This document shows, piece by piece, positions 35,205 through 47,665 of a stretch of DNA of 64,000 nt (its first letter is position 1; every line of letters starts with the position of its first letter). The notes under the pieces are model-generated. The model did not search any database. It was not told the origin of the DNA and saw only the letters and a program-made list of their open reading frames with translations. The translations under genes and the position numbers were made by a program. Origin of the DNA: Talpa occidentalis (lineage: Eukaryota; Chordata; Mammalia; Eulipotyphla; Talpidae); contig NW_023605083.1 of NCBI RefSeq assembly GCF_014898055.3, forward strand, positions 62,660,228 to 62,724,227, in the 5' to 3' direction.

Positions 35205-35218
35205 AGAGTACCTAGTTG

Positions 35219-36712
35219 TGAACAGATTTTATATTTCTTTGGAAAGTCAATGTATATAACTTTAATTGCATCATTTCTTTTAATAAAACCATATTGGGGA
35301 TCTCTTACTCTCCATTTCTAAGTCCGTCTTCCTTTTAATATATAATGGTTCCAAGGAAAGCAAATAGAATGACTGGGAAAATAGGTAGTATAAAAAAAGA
35401 AAAATGACTTTGTTTTCACTTGTGGACTCCTTTAACTGATGGCATCTGCTGCACTTGATTAATTTATTACGTGGACAAAAGTATCCACTGAAAATATCAG
35501 AGATATCAACTTCAGGATGTAGAGAAATAGAAATGACAGTCAATGGTGCAAGGATGAAATCTTAGGTCTGCTACTTAGAGAAAGCCTAGAGTTAGAACCG
35601 CATGCAAGTTTGCAAGCCACAAAAACACTGTAGAAAGAAGAAATAATGGCAGTTGCATACTGAGACTGCCTCTCGAAAACCGAGAGGTTTCATTTACATT
35701 TAAAACTATGAATGCAATTTAATTGGTCTCCCCTTCCAGAGTCAGCGATGAGGCCTCTTGCTCAGTCAGGCTGTGCTTTGCTGTGGCTTATGTGTGAACA
35801 GCTACATGCTGAGGGTCTTGCAGTCACTCTTTACATCAAAGCTGTAAGTCAAACTTCTCCAGTGACTTTAAAGCAAGTTAAATAAACACCCATCAAGGAA
35901 AAGAGGAAAAACTGTGAGCTAGAAGAACACAGAAAATTCAGAACAGCAAGAAGCAGCGGGTATCGTAGACCGCCACCTCGCCGGTCTCCCCACACTAGGC
36001 AGGGCTCAAGATGCGACTTTCCCAAATTTCTAAGAATCAGGTGATAGAGAATAAAAGAAACTGCTCAGGTCCCCCTTTAAGGACTAGTTGCTAAGCTAAA
36101 AGCAACGTAGTCAGCACCGAGCCTCTAGCTGACAGCTCCTTCAAGGTGGGCTTCTTCTGCTCAGAGCAGCTTTGCCCCTGCTCACACCCTTCTCAGAAGC
36201 CTGCATCAGTGACCGAGCAAACTGGCAACATGAAGGTAGGTCCCGTATGTATCCGATATGATTCCAGCAGCCCTTGTGCATCAGAACCACAATAAAATAA
36301 ATAGAAAAAGAGTATGAAATACAGAATAAAATAATACCAGGTGATAGGATTAATATGAAAAGCAACTTCTGTAAAATCCTGTGCACTTGTTAGCAGTGGC
36401 TACAAATTTGAGCTTAATAAGAAATGTGCCCTCTGAATTAATGATGAATGAATGAGTGAGAGAATGATGGAAAATGTAAAGACTATAAAAATTAATAGAA
36501 AATGTAAAGCTATTTGAAGATGTGAAAAGAGAAATCATGATTTAGATTATAAAGGTAATCTTCCAAATATTCTTCCCAAACTAATTTAAAATTTTAAAGC
36601 TATTCTAATCAAAAGCCCACAGGTTTTAGGGAAGTGATAAAATCAGGCAGGAATTCCTTCTGAAAAACAAGATTAAAATATGTGATGAAATGGGAAGGAG
36701 GAAAAAAAGATG
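35219..36712. other. Unannotated intergenic sequence
   Basis: A slightly GC-richer patch at about 35940-36240 has a few CpGs but no long open frame or splice-flanked exon that I can defend. About 36560-36690 faintly resembles an old L1 ORF2 segment. Confidence 0.4.
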
Positions 36713-36716
36713 GTAT

Positions 36717-37165
36717 TGTTAGGGGGAAAGGATATCCTGAGCAAACTCCATACAGGCTTTGTGGATGCCACCCCCACTCTGTCAAGACACTGGGAACTAC
36801 AAATCCCATGATCCCCAAAGGGTAGTTGTGAGGACTTAAGGGTGGAGCTAGGTAGCCATTTTCTCTGTTTGTAAATAAAACCAGCCATGTTAGTGGGGTC
36901 TCGGGCACTTGGCTCCTGCTCTTGGCCAGGCAGGTTTGGTCTCTGCAGGTCATTTGGGATTCCAGGACTGCGGAATGGGTAGGACATATTTAAGAATTTA
37001 TCTCCCTCTTTTCTCCCTGAGTTGTACATTTCCTCATTCCCCTTCCCTTGTAAATAAATCTTTTGTTAACCTTTTGTGTGTGCCTGCAGTGTAAGTCCTT
37101 TTTAAGTGCAAGGGTGAGGACCCACAGTCAGGCAACCCGTTTTAGATTGGGATGGCCCTGTAAGA
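36717..37165 (+). mobile_element. Solo LTR, copy 2 (same family as 14.7 kb)
   Basis: It starts TGTTAGGGGGAAAGGATATC and ends at GGCCCTGTAAGA, collinear with copy 1 apart from small gaps. A different 4-bp TSD, GTAT, flanks it at 36713-36716 and 37166-37169. The polyadenylation signal (AATAAA at 37053-37058) and the GGTGAGGACCCACAGTCAGG block are kept. The terminal CA has mutated to GA and the TATA box is altered (AAATAAAA). No internal retroviral genes are present. The different TSD shows it is a separate insertion, not the other end of a provirus with copy 1. Confidence 0.85.
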
Positions 37166-37169
37166 GTAT

Positions 37170-38430
37170 CACTCATAATAAATGTAAGAGGCAGAAGCAT
37201 ACACAAACATACTGTTAGAATTTAGTGCAAAAAAAAATCATTTTTATTGATTTTTATGATTCTGAAATTTTAGTAAGGCTCAGAATAAACAGCTTATTCC
37301 TACTTCACATTGTGTTAACTACAGCAATTCAGCAGGGGCTGGAGATTCTAAGTGGGCTTTGGTCATGTAAATGATACTTTATCTGGGTGGCTGGATTGAA
37401 TGGTGACTAGCTGGATTCCAGTCTCTCTCCTCTCTCCTTCAGTAATCTAGCCTGAATTTCTTTACATTGTGACTGATTTCGAGAACCAAACAGAGCTAGA
37501 GAGCCCTTTAAGTCTCACAACTGGCACAGCTGCATTCTACTGACCAAAGCACAACATGCAAGCCTAGGTTCAAAAAAAGGCACATAAACTCTACCTCTTG
37601 ATTGAAAAAATGTCATGTATATAGCTCTGGTGAAACCTTTCCCAGAGTGAACCCAAGGACCCTGCACTCCAAACCCATTAACTCAAAAAACGACAGTCAG
37701 AATGATCTTGCTACATTGGTCATTTTCACTTCTGTAGACAACCTACCAGTTTTAAACCAATTGTTTAAACCAATTGTTTAAAACTTCATCAATTGTTTCA
37801 TCTTCAAAATGTATGGTGACTTATCTCTTCTTTTTTCCTTACCCTTCTGGCTAGGGTTTAAAACCAGTAATAAAAACCAGTAATAAAAACCAGTTTAAAA
37901 CCAGTAATAGCATTTGTTATTTTTATACTACAGTGTACATGCACTGCCAGGCCAGGTAGATTTTGCAGACTAATGCTACCAAGTAGAATTCTTCCAGAAA
38001 ACATAAAAAACAAATGCATCCCAACTCATTTTGTAATAGTTATATAATCTTGATTCCAAATGCATAGAAAGGTAATACAAATACATAGAAAGTAAATGTA
38101 AGAAAGGAGAATAAGCTCGTTATTTCAAACATAAATCAAAAAGTACCTAAATAAAATATTATCAAAATGAATCCATCAATGTATAAAATAAATAACACAT
38201 GTTCAATTGCAGATGGGTGCACACCTGAAAATCTAGTTAGTGGAATTCAATCACTTCAACAAAATAAAAGAGGAAAGAAATGAATAGTTCAAGGATGAGG
38301 GAAATAATTTTGTATTATTTGAAAATACTTTTAGTTTTAATCACTCAAAAATAATTCATAAATAATGAGTAAAATATTATATGTGCATTATAGCTTGAGT
38401 CATAAAAATATTTCACAATTTTAAAGAACT
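37170..38430. other. Unannotated block with short tandem repeats
   Basis: TTTAAACCAATTG is doubled at 37751-37763 and 37764-37776. An AAACCAGTAATA-type unit is repeated about four times at 37857-37910. One arm of the 38-bp inverted repeat lies at 37819-37856. No gene is recognised. Confidence 0.5.
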
Positions 38431-38630
38431 CTTAGAAAATAAAAATAAAAATGAACTCCCTTAACCTGCTAAAAAGAATCCACTGAAAACCTACATCACC
38501 CCAAATGGTGAGAAGTTGGAACATTCCTTTTGAAGACAGGACTTGATAAGGGTACCCACAGTAAATACTTCTATTCAACACTGTGCCAGAAGCCCTAGCC
38601 AGAAGGGTAAGGAAAAAAGAAGAGATAAGT
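37819..38630. repeat. 38-bp exact inverted repeat (arms 37819-37856 and 38593-38630)
   Basis: The right arm begins CCCTAGCCAGAAGGGTAAGG and ends GAAGAGATAAGT. The left arm is its exact reverse complement over 38 bases, and weaker similarity (TTGAAGATGAAA, ACAATTG) extends past the arms. The arms are separated by 736 bp. The right arm lies in an old L1 relic. A structure could form in single-stranded DNA, but the spacing is large. Confidence 0.9.
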
Positions 38631-38960
38631 GACAAACTTGTTGAAGATGAAAAAACAAAACAATTGGTATTTCCCAACGATATTTTTTTCCACTTAGAAA
38701 CACTTCAAATTAACTACTAGAGCAATAGAATATAGTTTAGGAAAGTAATATAAAAGATCAATATATAAAATCAATTTTATTCTTATATATTAATAATCCA
38801 GTAGGGTTGGTATGAATTATTTGAAAATAATAGAAAATTAGTTGTTTTGTAAATTTAAAAGAAAACTTACCTCAATTCCAAATAAGCTCTTATGATTAAT
38901 GTTAACTTTTTTGACAAACCTATTGGACTACCAGAAGTTATAGGTGAATATTTTTGTAAA
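38430..38960 (+). repeat. Old L1 ORF2 relic, sense
   Basis: The segment includes CACCCCAAATGGTGAGAAGT, CTTCTATTCAACACTGTGCC, AGAAGCCCTAGCCAGAAGGG, which is the decayed counterpart of the reverse transcriptase region just before the FADD motif. Frames are destroyed. The relic continues in weaker form to about 38960. Confidence 0.6.
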
Positions 38961-39091
38961 TGGGAAGTTTCTAAATGTAAAAATCACAGAGAGTCATAAA
39001 GTCAAACATCAATAAATGAGACTCTATAAAGCATGTTAAATTATATTAAAAAATCATAACTTAAGTGATGAACTGGAAATACAGCCATAAG

Positions 39092-39847
39092 CTTTTTTTA
39101 AATTTTTTTTATTTTTATATTCCCCATACAATTGCACCCCCTTTATTTTGACCCCAATCCCTCCTTTCCCCATCCCCCCCATAGTGTGTCTCTGGTTTAT
39201 AGTTGTTTGTTGATTTTGATTTTTGTTTCTTACAGTTATTCTTTTTCCTGGTCCCTTATTTAGGTTTTCTAGTTTCCCGCTATGAGTGAGACCATCCAGT
39301 ATTTTTCTTTTTCTTTTTCTTTCTGGATTATTTCTCTGAGCATGATCCCTTCCAGCTCCATCCATGTTGCTGCAAATTGCATGAGTTTATCTTTTTTGAT
39401 TGCCAAGTAATATTCCATTGTGTATATGTACCACATCTTCTTGATCCAGTCATCTATTTTTGGGCATTTGGGTTGTTTCCAAAGCTTAGCTATTGTAAAC
39501 AGTGCTGCTATAAACACAGGGGTGCAGGTGCCCTTTGGAATTAATGTTTCTGTGTCCTTTGGGTAAATACCTAGGAGTGGAATTGCTGGATCATATGGAA
39601 GCTCCATCTTTAGCAGGTTGAGGAATCTCCACACAGCTTTCCATAATGGTTGGACCAGTTTGCACTCCCACCAGCAGTGCAGGAGAGTTCTTTTTTCTCC
39701 ACATCCTCGCCAACATTTGTTGTTGCTAGTTTTTTTAATATGTGCCTTTCTCACTGGTGTAAGATGGTATCTCATTGTAGTTTTGATTTGCATTTCCATG
39801 ATTACAAGTGATGTTGAACATTTTTTCACATGCCTGTTGGCCATTTG
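39092..39847 (-). mobile_element. 5'-truncated L1, antisense
   Basis: On the minus strand it has the end of ORF2, a short 3'UTR with CCCC/GGGG tract and an A-rich tail (plus-strand TTTTTTTAAATTTTTTTTAT). A TSD of ACAGCCATAAG lies at 39081-39091 and 39848-39858. Similarity continues imperfectly for about ten further bases. Confidence 0.95.
39269..39847 (-). pseudogene. L1 ORF2 C-terminal fragment, open
   Basis: A 191-codon open frame begins at [14 protein letters not shown] and ends VSLIAGN. It contains the zinc knuckle ([18 protein letters not shown]). Endonuclease and reverse transcriptase domains are missing because of 5' truncation, so it has no function of its own. The open frame suggests a fairly recent insertion. 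Confidence 0.9.
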
Positions 39848-39858
39848 ACAGCCATAAG

Positions 39859-40050
39859 TTTTTTAAAAGCTTAACACCTTCAATACATAAAGCATACTTA
39901 TAAATCTTAAAATCCATGGGAAAAATGCTAATGCGCCAATAAAAATATTAGCAAAGAAAATCCATGCAAGAAAATATCACTTATAATTATGAGAATAAAA
40001 GTTTTGTCTCAGCTCACCACGGTAAAATAATTTCTATAAAAATATTAGTG
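39859..40050. other. Short unannotated AT-rich interval
   Basis: Possibly more of an old L1 relic (AAATGCTAATGCGCCAATAA, AAGAAAATCCATGCAAG), but too decayed to call. Confidence 0.3.
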
Positions 40051-40320
40051 GGGCCTCCCCTGGTGGGGCAGCAATTGAGCGCTGGGCTGTGAAGCTGCCC
40101 ACAGCCTCTGCAGTGCTGGTTCGATCCCTGGCCGCCGGCAAGGATCCCACATGGTGCGACATACCCCTCCTGCCATGCCTACTGCTCCCCTCCGCAGTGT
40201 ACTTCATCAGTTTGCCTGTTCTGTTCCCCACTCTGGCTCTGGTGAATTCTCTCACCCTCCCACGCTTCTGACTGTACCCAGTGCTTGTATAAATAAATAA
40301 ATAAATCTTTAAAAATTAAA
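40051..40320 (+). mobile_element. tRNA-derived SINE, full length
   Basis: It starts GGGCCTCCCCTGGTGGGGCA, has a B box (GGTTCGATCCC) and ends GTATAAATAAATAAATAAAT, CTTTAAAAA. It has the GAATTC...TTCTGACTGTACCCAGTGC 3' variant. The flanks AATATTAGTG (left) and ATAACAGTG (right) may be a worn TSD. Confidence 0.94.
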
Positions 40321-40330
40321 AAATTAAAAA

Positions 40331-42495
40331 ATAACAGTGATGTGTTATTTTTCAAACCACAAGTGGAAAATACCACCAAGAAAAGGTAATTTGTGTGCTA
40401 AGACAAATCAAGAGTTAAACTTGCACAATCATTCTCCACCCCACATTTATCGAGTACAATGTAACGGCACCTATGCCAGACCCAGATCTGGGTCTGTAGC
40501 TACTTACAGAGCTTAGAGAAATGATAACATATTCATTATTAAATATGTTTATAATATATATGTGCAAAATAGTTTGACATTACTTGAGCAATATAAAGAC
40601 TGGCTATGCAACAAATGTGAAACAGTTAAATAAATTAAAGTGTATCAGTAACTGATTTCAATATGATATGCTTGGGAACCCTACTTCAAGGATAATTTTG
40701 TACAAAAACCCAATGTATAAGTTAATTAAATGTAGAGTTACTTTGTTTGAAAAGTGTAAGTGCAGAGCCTGGTCAACTGAGTGGCTTCACACCCAATTCC
40801 TGCTTCCTCCCCTTCCTTTGTTAGCCCCCAACACACTCTCCTCTAGAATCCCCAAGATTACACTGAAAACTGTGAAAAAAATACTACCACTCTACATTAT
40901 AAGACTACTGAATTCATACTTTGAAAAAATTATAATAATGAGTCAAAGCTCAGGATACTTCACATAAAATTAGCACATAAAATTTGACCCCAACTAGATA
41001 TATGTAAACATTCAGTGATTCTATTTTGTTTTTCATAGTTACCTATAATTTTTAATTTTTCTACTAAGACAATGAATTCCTTTTGTAACTAGGGGGAAAT
41101 GGAAAATTATTAGCAAACATGTAGTTTTCACTGAGGACCACTTGTTCATGCCAGAATTATTATATGCATCTGTAGAAAAAATTATCTTGGAATTTTTAAG
41201 AAAATTTTATTAGAAACAGCTAAAGAACTCTCCAATAAGCTACCTCTGGGACATTTATCTTCAGTGTTATTCAGAGCACATCTGAAATCAATTACAGCCC
41301 CCCAACTGTCTTCAGGAACCTCTGTGTGTCTCCAGCCATCACCACAGCAAATTGCCTGAACCGTGGTCAAAGTCAAAATTTCTCAGTTGCCTTGGTTGAC
41401 CTAGAAATGTTTAATGTAATTTACCATTATCTGGAAGGGAAACAGTTGTTAGAAAATAAATCTTTTTTACTTTGTCTTGTTAAAAGGGTGCCAAGAAATA
41501 TTATTCTTCATCATTTAGACATACCGGGAAAAAAAATAACTATTCAGTAAATAAAAGGAAACTCCAAAATAAATTGAAGAAGAATCACCACTAAATCATC
41601 TCTGAAGACACAAATTGAAGGGTGATATGCTTTTTAATCTTTTAGTACCAGAAACAGGACATCTATAAGGCCTGTAAATAAGGAAATAAAAGATAGAAGT
41701 TTTTCTTCCCTTCCTTCTTCCATTCAGTAAGCATTTATGTAAAAATCTACAATAGATAATACTGTACTAGAGACCATAAATAGAAATCCATGCTCTTTAG
41801 AGGTGAGGATGAAAGAAGAAATGTAAAAGTAAAAATAAAAATACTGTAGCTTAGTGAAGAGTGCTATAGTACAGGCATGTTTAAGCTCTTCTGGAAATTC
41901 CAAAGAGAAAACCATGAACACAGAAGAAGAAAAGGAAATTGCAAAAGGCCGGTATGGAAGGGAGGATGGAGGCAGAATCACCCAGTGCTTCAGAGGTGAT
42001 GACAGTACAACAACTTTTTAAAAAGTGAGGGAGTAGAAAGCTAAGGGGAGTATATTGTTTTACAATAACCATCACAACCTCAGGTAGGTGCTTAGATACT
42101 CCTGGAAATTTAATTATCTTTCTGTAGCTCAAATCACTTGCCTATTCTTTAAGGTAGTCTGGACACTTTTTTCTCTTTTGAAGCCTCCAACTTTTCCTCC
42201 TCTTCTCAGAATGGTGGGCCTACTTTCTTTTTCACTGAGAAAACAGAAACGAATAAAGCTTTGACATGGTTCCACCACCACAACTACTGACATTGGTATG
42301 TGTGTTCTTGTCCATTCCTCCTGTGGCTATAACCACCAAGCTAAGGCCAAGTCTTCCACTTGTGCAGTAGATCTCACCCACCTTGCCAACTCAGTAACGC
42401 TAGTGAACAATTGTTTCCTCTCTCCTCTGCATCTTCACTTCCTCCCTCAGCTGAGTCATTCACATCAGCATACATAAACACCAGATCTTAAAATA
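40331..42495. other. Unannotated intergenic block
   Basis: About 41720-41880 has L2/MIR-like wording (CATTCAGTAAGCATTTATGT) but is too diverged to name. No exon or RNA gene is seen. Confidence 0.4.
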
Positions 42496-42870
42496 AAAGC
42501 TCACTTGACCCCACATTGTCTCTCAGCTACCATAACACATCTCTGCTTTCCTGTACTGCAAAACTATAAGAAGTTGCCTATCTTGGTGTCTCCCATAGCA
42601 TTCTTCCCATTCTCTCTTGAAAGCATTCCTATTAGGCTTTCTCCCAACCACTCCACTGAAACTTTCACAAACCATGCCATCTTATCTCTATCATTACATT
42701 CTGTCCTCCACATCCCTTGCACAACTGCCATTGACACATCAGTTGTTTACTTTCTTGTTTGTTGCCAATATCCCTCAACTACACTACATTCTCCAAATAC
42801 TCTATCCCAAGGGCCCAGAACATTGCCTGGCACATAATAGGTACTCAACAAATAGTTGTTAAGTGGGCAG
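42496..42870 (+). repeat. L2 (LINE-2) 3' region relic, sense
   Basis: The C-rich, low-purine text ends with CCCAGAACATTGCCTGGCAC then ATAATAGGTACTCAACAAAT, AGTTGTTAAGT, which is the classic L2 3' terminus. The 110-codon frame at 42505-42837 runs through it and has no gene-like features. Confidence 0.75.
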
Positions 42871-44650
42871 ACTTAAGATCATGCAATTATCAAGTCAAAG
42901 GGCAGAGATTCAAACCCAGATGTACTGTCTTTAAAATAGGTACCCCAAAGCTTCATGGTACAAACTGGACCTCTGACAGGGGTGATTGGAAATGATGGCA
43001 ATACCAATAGTGAAGCAGTGTCTATAACAGAAAAAAGATTTGGGATGTAGAATTGGATTTCATTTAATAGTCTGCAAAATAAGCACAGCACTAGAGAAAC
43101 TGCCTTACTCAGAGGTGAGTAATCTGGCAGCCTTGAATATCTACTACCCAATCCAGAATGAGAAATGGAATAACCACGGCCTCCAAACGACCTAAGCAGA
43201 TGTCATAAGCCCAGGCTTACAAAAGAGGAACTTGGCGCATTCTCTCAAAGCCATAGTTTAGGGCTATGTATTCCAGACGCAGAAGTTTCAAAGCATCCAA
43301 CTATGGGAATGGTACTAGGGGGAGCACACCCCTACCCAGGTACATGCACAATCTCTAAAAGTTTTTGCAAGAATTTAAATGACCTCCTCTGGCTTCGTTA
43401 GCTTTAGCACAGCCCTTACTCATTAGCAGTGATTCCCCTACAATACAGTCAAATGCAAAGTAGCTTAGATCAGTGATCTGAGGTCATCAGGGTAACACAA
43501 AGTTGTATTCAGTATCTTCTTTTTTTTAAAGAGACAGCCAGAGAGCTCCTTCAATTTAGAAAGATATTTACAGACTGGTTGCAAGTTTTTTTAAACCATC
43601 ATTTGAAGAGGTAAAATTTCTGAGGAAAAAAAGCCTATTTAATGTGAGAGCTCAATCTTAAATAATGCTGGAAAAATGAGACATGGGTGTACTTCAAAGG
43701 ATAACAAAAGAGAATTATTTAGTGGATTTTATTTTAATGTGTTTGACCCATGTCAAAGATATTTGAAAGAACATATGTGTGATGTGTGTGTGAGTGTGCA
43801 CGCGCACAATCTAACACAAGCTAGTATTCACTCATTCAAAGAGTGAAAGATTGCTTATTTCAGTATTTTGTGATCATCTAAAGCTATGAAATAGTTATTT
43901 GTTAGTAAGAGACTGGTTTTTCTAAGATTACTAGTGTAATATTATCAAAACTAAAAATAAATTAGCAATACAAAAGCAAAACCATTAATCAGGCTATTAA
44001 TGGTCTATTCTGTAGGCCAGAAAGAAAGAAATAAGAACTTACTATTAAAATTTTTAATTTTTTTCCACCCTCATTAGCACTTACAGTGTCAGATTTCACT
44101 GTTGGCATTACCGATAATATATGAGAGCATGTTTTGTCACACATATGAAGGTTTATTTAACTTGAAACTCCTTCCCAGTTCATGTGGATTGAAACCAGAA
44201 CTAAATACCTTGTCATATGTTTCTTATTAAGAATAGGCATACATAGCTTTCCAAAGAACAATTATTATTCCAGCATGCAGATTTTGCACAGACTTTCAAA
44301 AGGTGACTAGATCTTGAGAAACTAAAAAACTTGTTTATGATTTTTAATCAGCCAAAGAATGTGTTCAAAATAAAAATGTGGAAAATATCTTATTCTCTGA
44401 AAAATAGGAATATAAAACAAATGAAAACCAATTTCCCCCTTTCTTTGAGTCAGAGTCTAAGATCTATAGTAAACAGATACTATATGAGAAAAAATATTTC
44501 TTCTTTGCCATACACAGTAGTCCAACTATAACTATCACACAAGATACCGTAAAGATAGTATTTTTTGCTTTTCAGGGATGATTTCCTAGATATTAGGACT
44601 AGCACTCCAACCAAATATTTTTAAAGGTCTTTCAATCTAACATCCAAGAT
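42871..44650. other. Unannotated intergenic block
   Basis: About 42885-42925 (GCAGAGATTCAAACCCAGAT) looks like a small antisense MIR fragment. A short GT/GC run lies at 43775-43806. Nothing else is recognised. Confidence 0.4.
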
Positions 44651-44654
44651 AGTA

Positions 44655-44865
44655 CAAGATAGTACAGAAGTTAAGACTACAGCCTCCTGAATCATACAGC
44701 GTTCAGCCTGAATCCTCCCTTCTACCTACTATCCTATTGACCTTGAGATATTAACTTCCATGACCTTCAAGTTTTTCATCTGCAAAATGGAATAAAAGTG
44801 AAATAGACCTATCAATCACTTAGCACAGAGTAAATGCCCAAAGACCGCTATCAATGACTATAACT
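44655..44865 (+). repeat. MIR SINE, sense
   Basis: The order CAGAAGTTAAGACTACAGCC, GTTCAGCCTGAATCCTCCC, TTGACCTTGAGATATTAACT, TTTTTCATCTGCAAAATGGA and CTTAGCACAGAGTAAATGCC follows MIR from head to 3' end. Confidence 0.75.
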
Positions 44866-47650
44866 GCAAATGAGGTTGTGATCACGATAAACGTCATAGT
44901 TTGCTGTCAACAAGTCTGATTTCCCTTCCTCACACCACTTCTCTACCTGGCCCCTATATAGTCACATATATCCATCTTAAATATTTTGTATTAGCCTCAT
45001 GGGTGAATGAGTGTTAATCTGGATCCCTGCTCTTGAAAATCAAAAATTATAATGGCTTCTCCTTATTCCATCTGATCTCCCCTCATTGTTTCTTCAACTT
45101 TCTCCCCAACTTTTAGAAACAACTAGAGAAGGAAAGAGAGAAGAAACTTGGGATTTGGAAACTGGGTAAATAAGTACTAACTCTCTTGGGAGAGTTAATA
45201 TGAGCCAACATAAAATGAAATATGAAGGACATGCAGCATTTTAAATGAGAAGAAAACAAATTCTGATGTATGTAAATGTCATTCATGAGTATGACATAAC
45301 GAAGGCCGGTCTAACAACTACTCTTGCCCCCCACACTCCACAAACAGGCCTTGAGCCTTTTCTTATCTCTTGGATAAAGACAAACACCCTTCATATGCTA
45401 GCTATATTTTAAAAATATCAGTGAACAAAATGTGAAACCACCCCAGTATATTATGAACTAAGAAATGACGGCAATAGTGCCAGCAAGATTACCAGAAAAC
45501 TAAAAAGGTGTTCAGATAAGTTCTGTGGATCCTGAACTACTTCATAATCTTCACCCAAATCCTATCCAGAAAGGAAACTTCTGTCCCTTTCATATTGACA
45601 CATGCTTTGTCAATAATTATCAATGACTGACCCTGACATTAGAAAATGTTATTTCTTCAAACTAAAAGGAACCTGCCATGGCTAGTCTCTGTTGTGCTTC
45701 ACACACATCTCCACCCCCATAATTATACCCTTTCACCGCCATTTTTTCCTTCTTTCTTCTTCTTTACTGCAGGATTTATAAAATCCTTTGAAACATGTTG
45801 TTTCCAGATGTAGGTCCCAAGTGCCCTGTCATTTACTTCCTGTCCAAACTCTGAGCAGATGGAATTACACAAGTTGGGCTGTATGATTCCACCCTCCAAT
45901 GCCTTCATTAAACCCCAGGATTTTAAAGAGTCTGCCCAGTTCCTGGCAGGGACCTTTCCATACTTCCACCCCCAAAGTTGTAAATTACTACCTCATTAAA
46001 CTCAATTGTAAATGATTAGGTGTCTGGAATGTACTTTCCTTTCCCTGCAGCCTCCTTGGAGTAATTACTGCATCCCAGGCCTCCCCACTTAACTTAGCAC
46101 ATTATTCAAGCAGTGCAGTGTTTGGGTAGCTCACTGTGAGAGGAGGTTTCATTTTTGTTAGTGTATTATAACTCTATCTTTTGGTTCCAAAGGTGGAAGA
46201 TTTGTGATCTTTCATTTCCCATTAAGCAATCGCTCTTTTAACAAGAGAAAGCTATAAGCAACAGGCCTTTCTCAAGAATACATTTTTTCTGGTACCACAC
46301 AAGCAGTTGGAACTACAGAACTTTTGTTTTTTCCACACATCAGTGAGACAATTTAACACATTTTTTTCAGGCTGTTCTTACTGCTATTAATTTCCATAGG
46401 TTAAGATCCTCTGGAAAATGTTGAAAAAATTTTTAAGAGAAGCAAAGATAACTCAGGTAATCAGTGCCTGTTCACCTAATTCTGATTATTTGATGAAGTT
46501 TGTTTTAAAAAAATCTTGAAGAATCTGGAAAGGTCATGGGTAAAGGGTTGAGAGAGAGAGAAAGAGGAGGAGGGGCTGTCACATTGAATAAATAATCTAT
46601 CCAAAGTTCCCAGCCTGCTTGCCATCACTTTAGTTGCAAAGGTAAAGCTAATATTCCCTGAGGGACAAAGGTTCGCAAGGTCAGTCTTCTTTCTTGGTTT
46701 TTGCCTTTTTAGTTGATTCATTGGTTTAGAGTCTTAAGATTTTCACTCTGCTGTATTGGGTTTCTCTGCCACTTGATTCACTAGAATTAGTCAGTTGTGT
46801 TCCAACATGTCCCTGGAATATAGGTAAAGATACCAACTTATCAAATGGAGAAAGAAAACAAGGGTCACCAAGCAAAATAGTTCAGCTAAGTCCATGTTAA
46901 AGTAGCATGTCTACCGTGTATAAAGGAAAATTCAAAAACTGACCATCCCTTCCTGATATCTGTAAAGGAAAAATTCAAAAAGAGATAAAGGAATGAAAAT
47001 CTTTCATTTCTAATGTAGCCTATGTATATGTTCTCACCACTGCAGATGATCCTAATGAGATTCATTCATATCTGTCAGGACATTGACAAATAAGGAATGT
47101 ACCAGGTAGCCAAGGTGTCAATTTGTCTGCATTCATTATGTTTAGGAAGTACAAGTGAACTTTGCTTGGGAATAAAATGGTATAACTAGGTTGTAGGGAA
47201 GAACTGTTTCCCCAAGGAAGAAAAAGGAGCAAAGTGTTGTCCAGAAATTGAAGTGTGACAGAGTCAGGAAGGGTGCAGACTCTTTTCTTTTACCCACACA
47301 CAGCACTGCTTTGGTTTACAAGGCTGAAGAAATTGCAACACCACTCAGGCAACCCAAGGGCCTGAGGATTTAAGAAACCATTTTTTGGTGATGTCATCCA
47401 TCTTGTCATGGTGGACACCAGTAGCAATAATGATGCTGAGTCACAATTCTCAGGACATTTCATGAATATCAGACTCTCTAAAGGGTGTGCACCGGGTGGG
47501 ACAACATGAGCTTAAGTAAGGCAACAGAGAAGTAATCAAGTAGAACTGAAAGGGTTAGCAAGTAACAGTGATATTTATTTCTGAAACTACTCCATCCAGA
47601 CCTAGGTCTGGTGAGTTCTGGGAAAATCAATTTATACAAAGAAACATATT
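44866..47650. other. Unannotated intergenic block
   Basis: No exon with support, no RNA gene and no repeat family is recognised. A GA-rich patch lies at about 46545-46575. Confidence 0.4.
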
Positions 47651-47665
47651 AAAATTAGTGCCACA

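Noticed and set aside
35940..36240. GC-richer patch as a host exon or CpG island
   Set aside because: CpG density is low, frames are short and no splice or promoter signal could be supported.
14702..37165. A 22-kb provirus bounded by two LTRs
   Set aside because: The LTRs have different 4-bp TSDs, and the interior is old repeats and L1 with no gag, pol or env.
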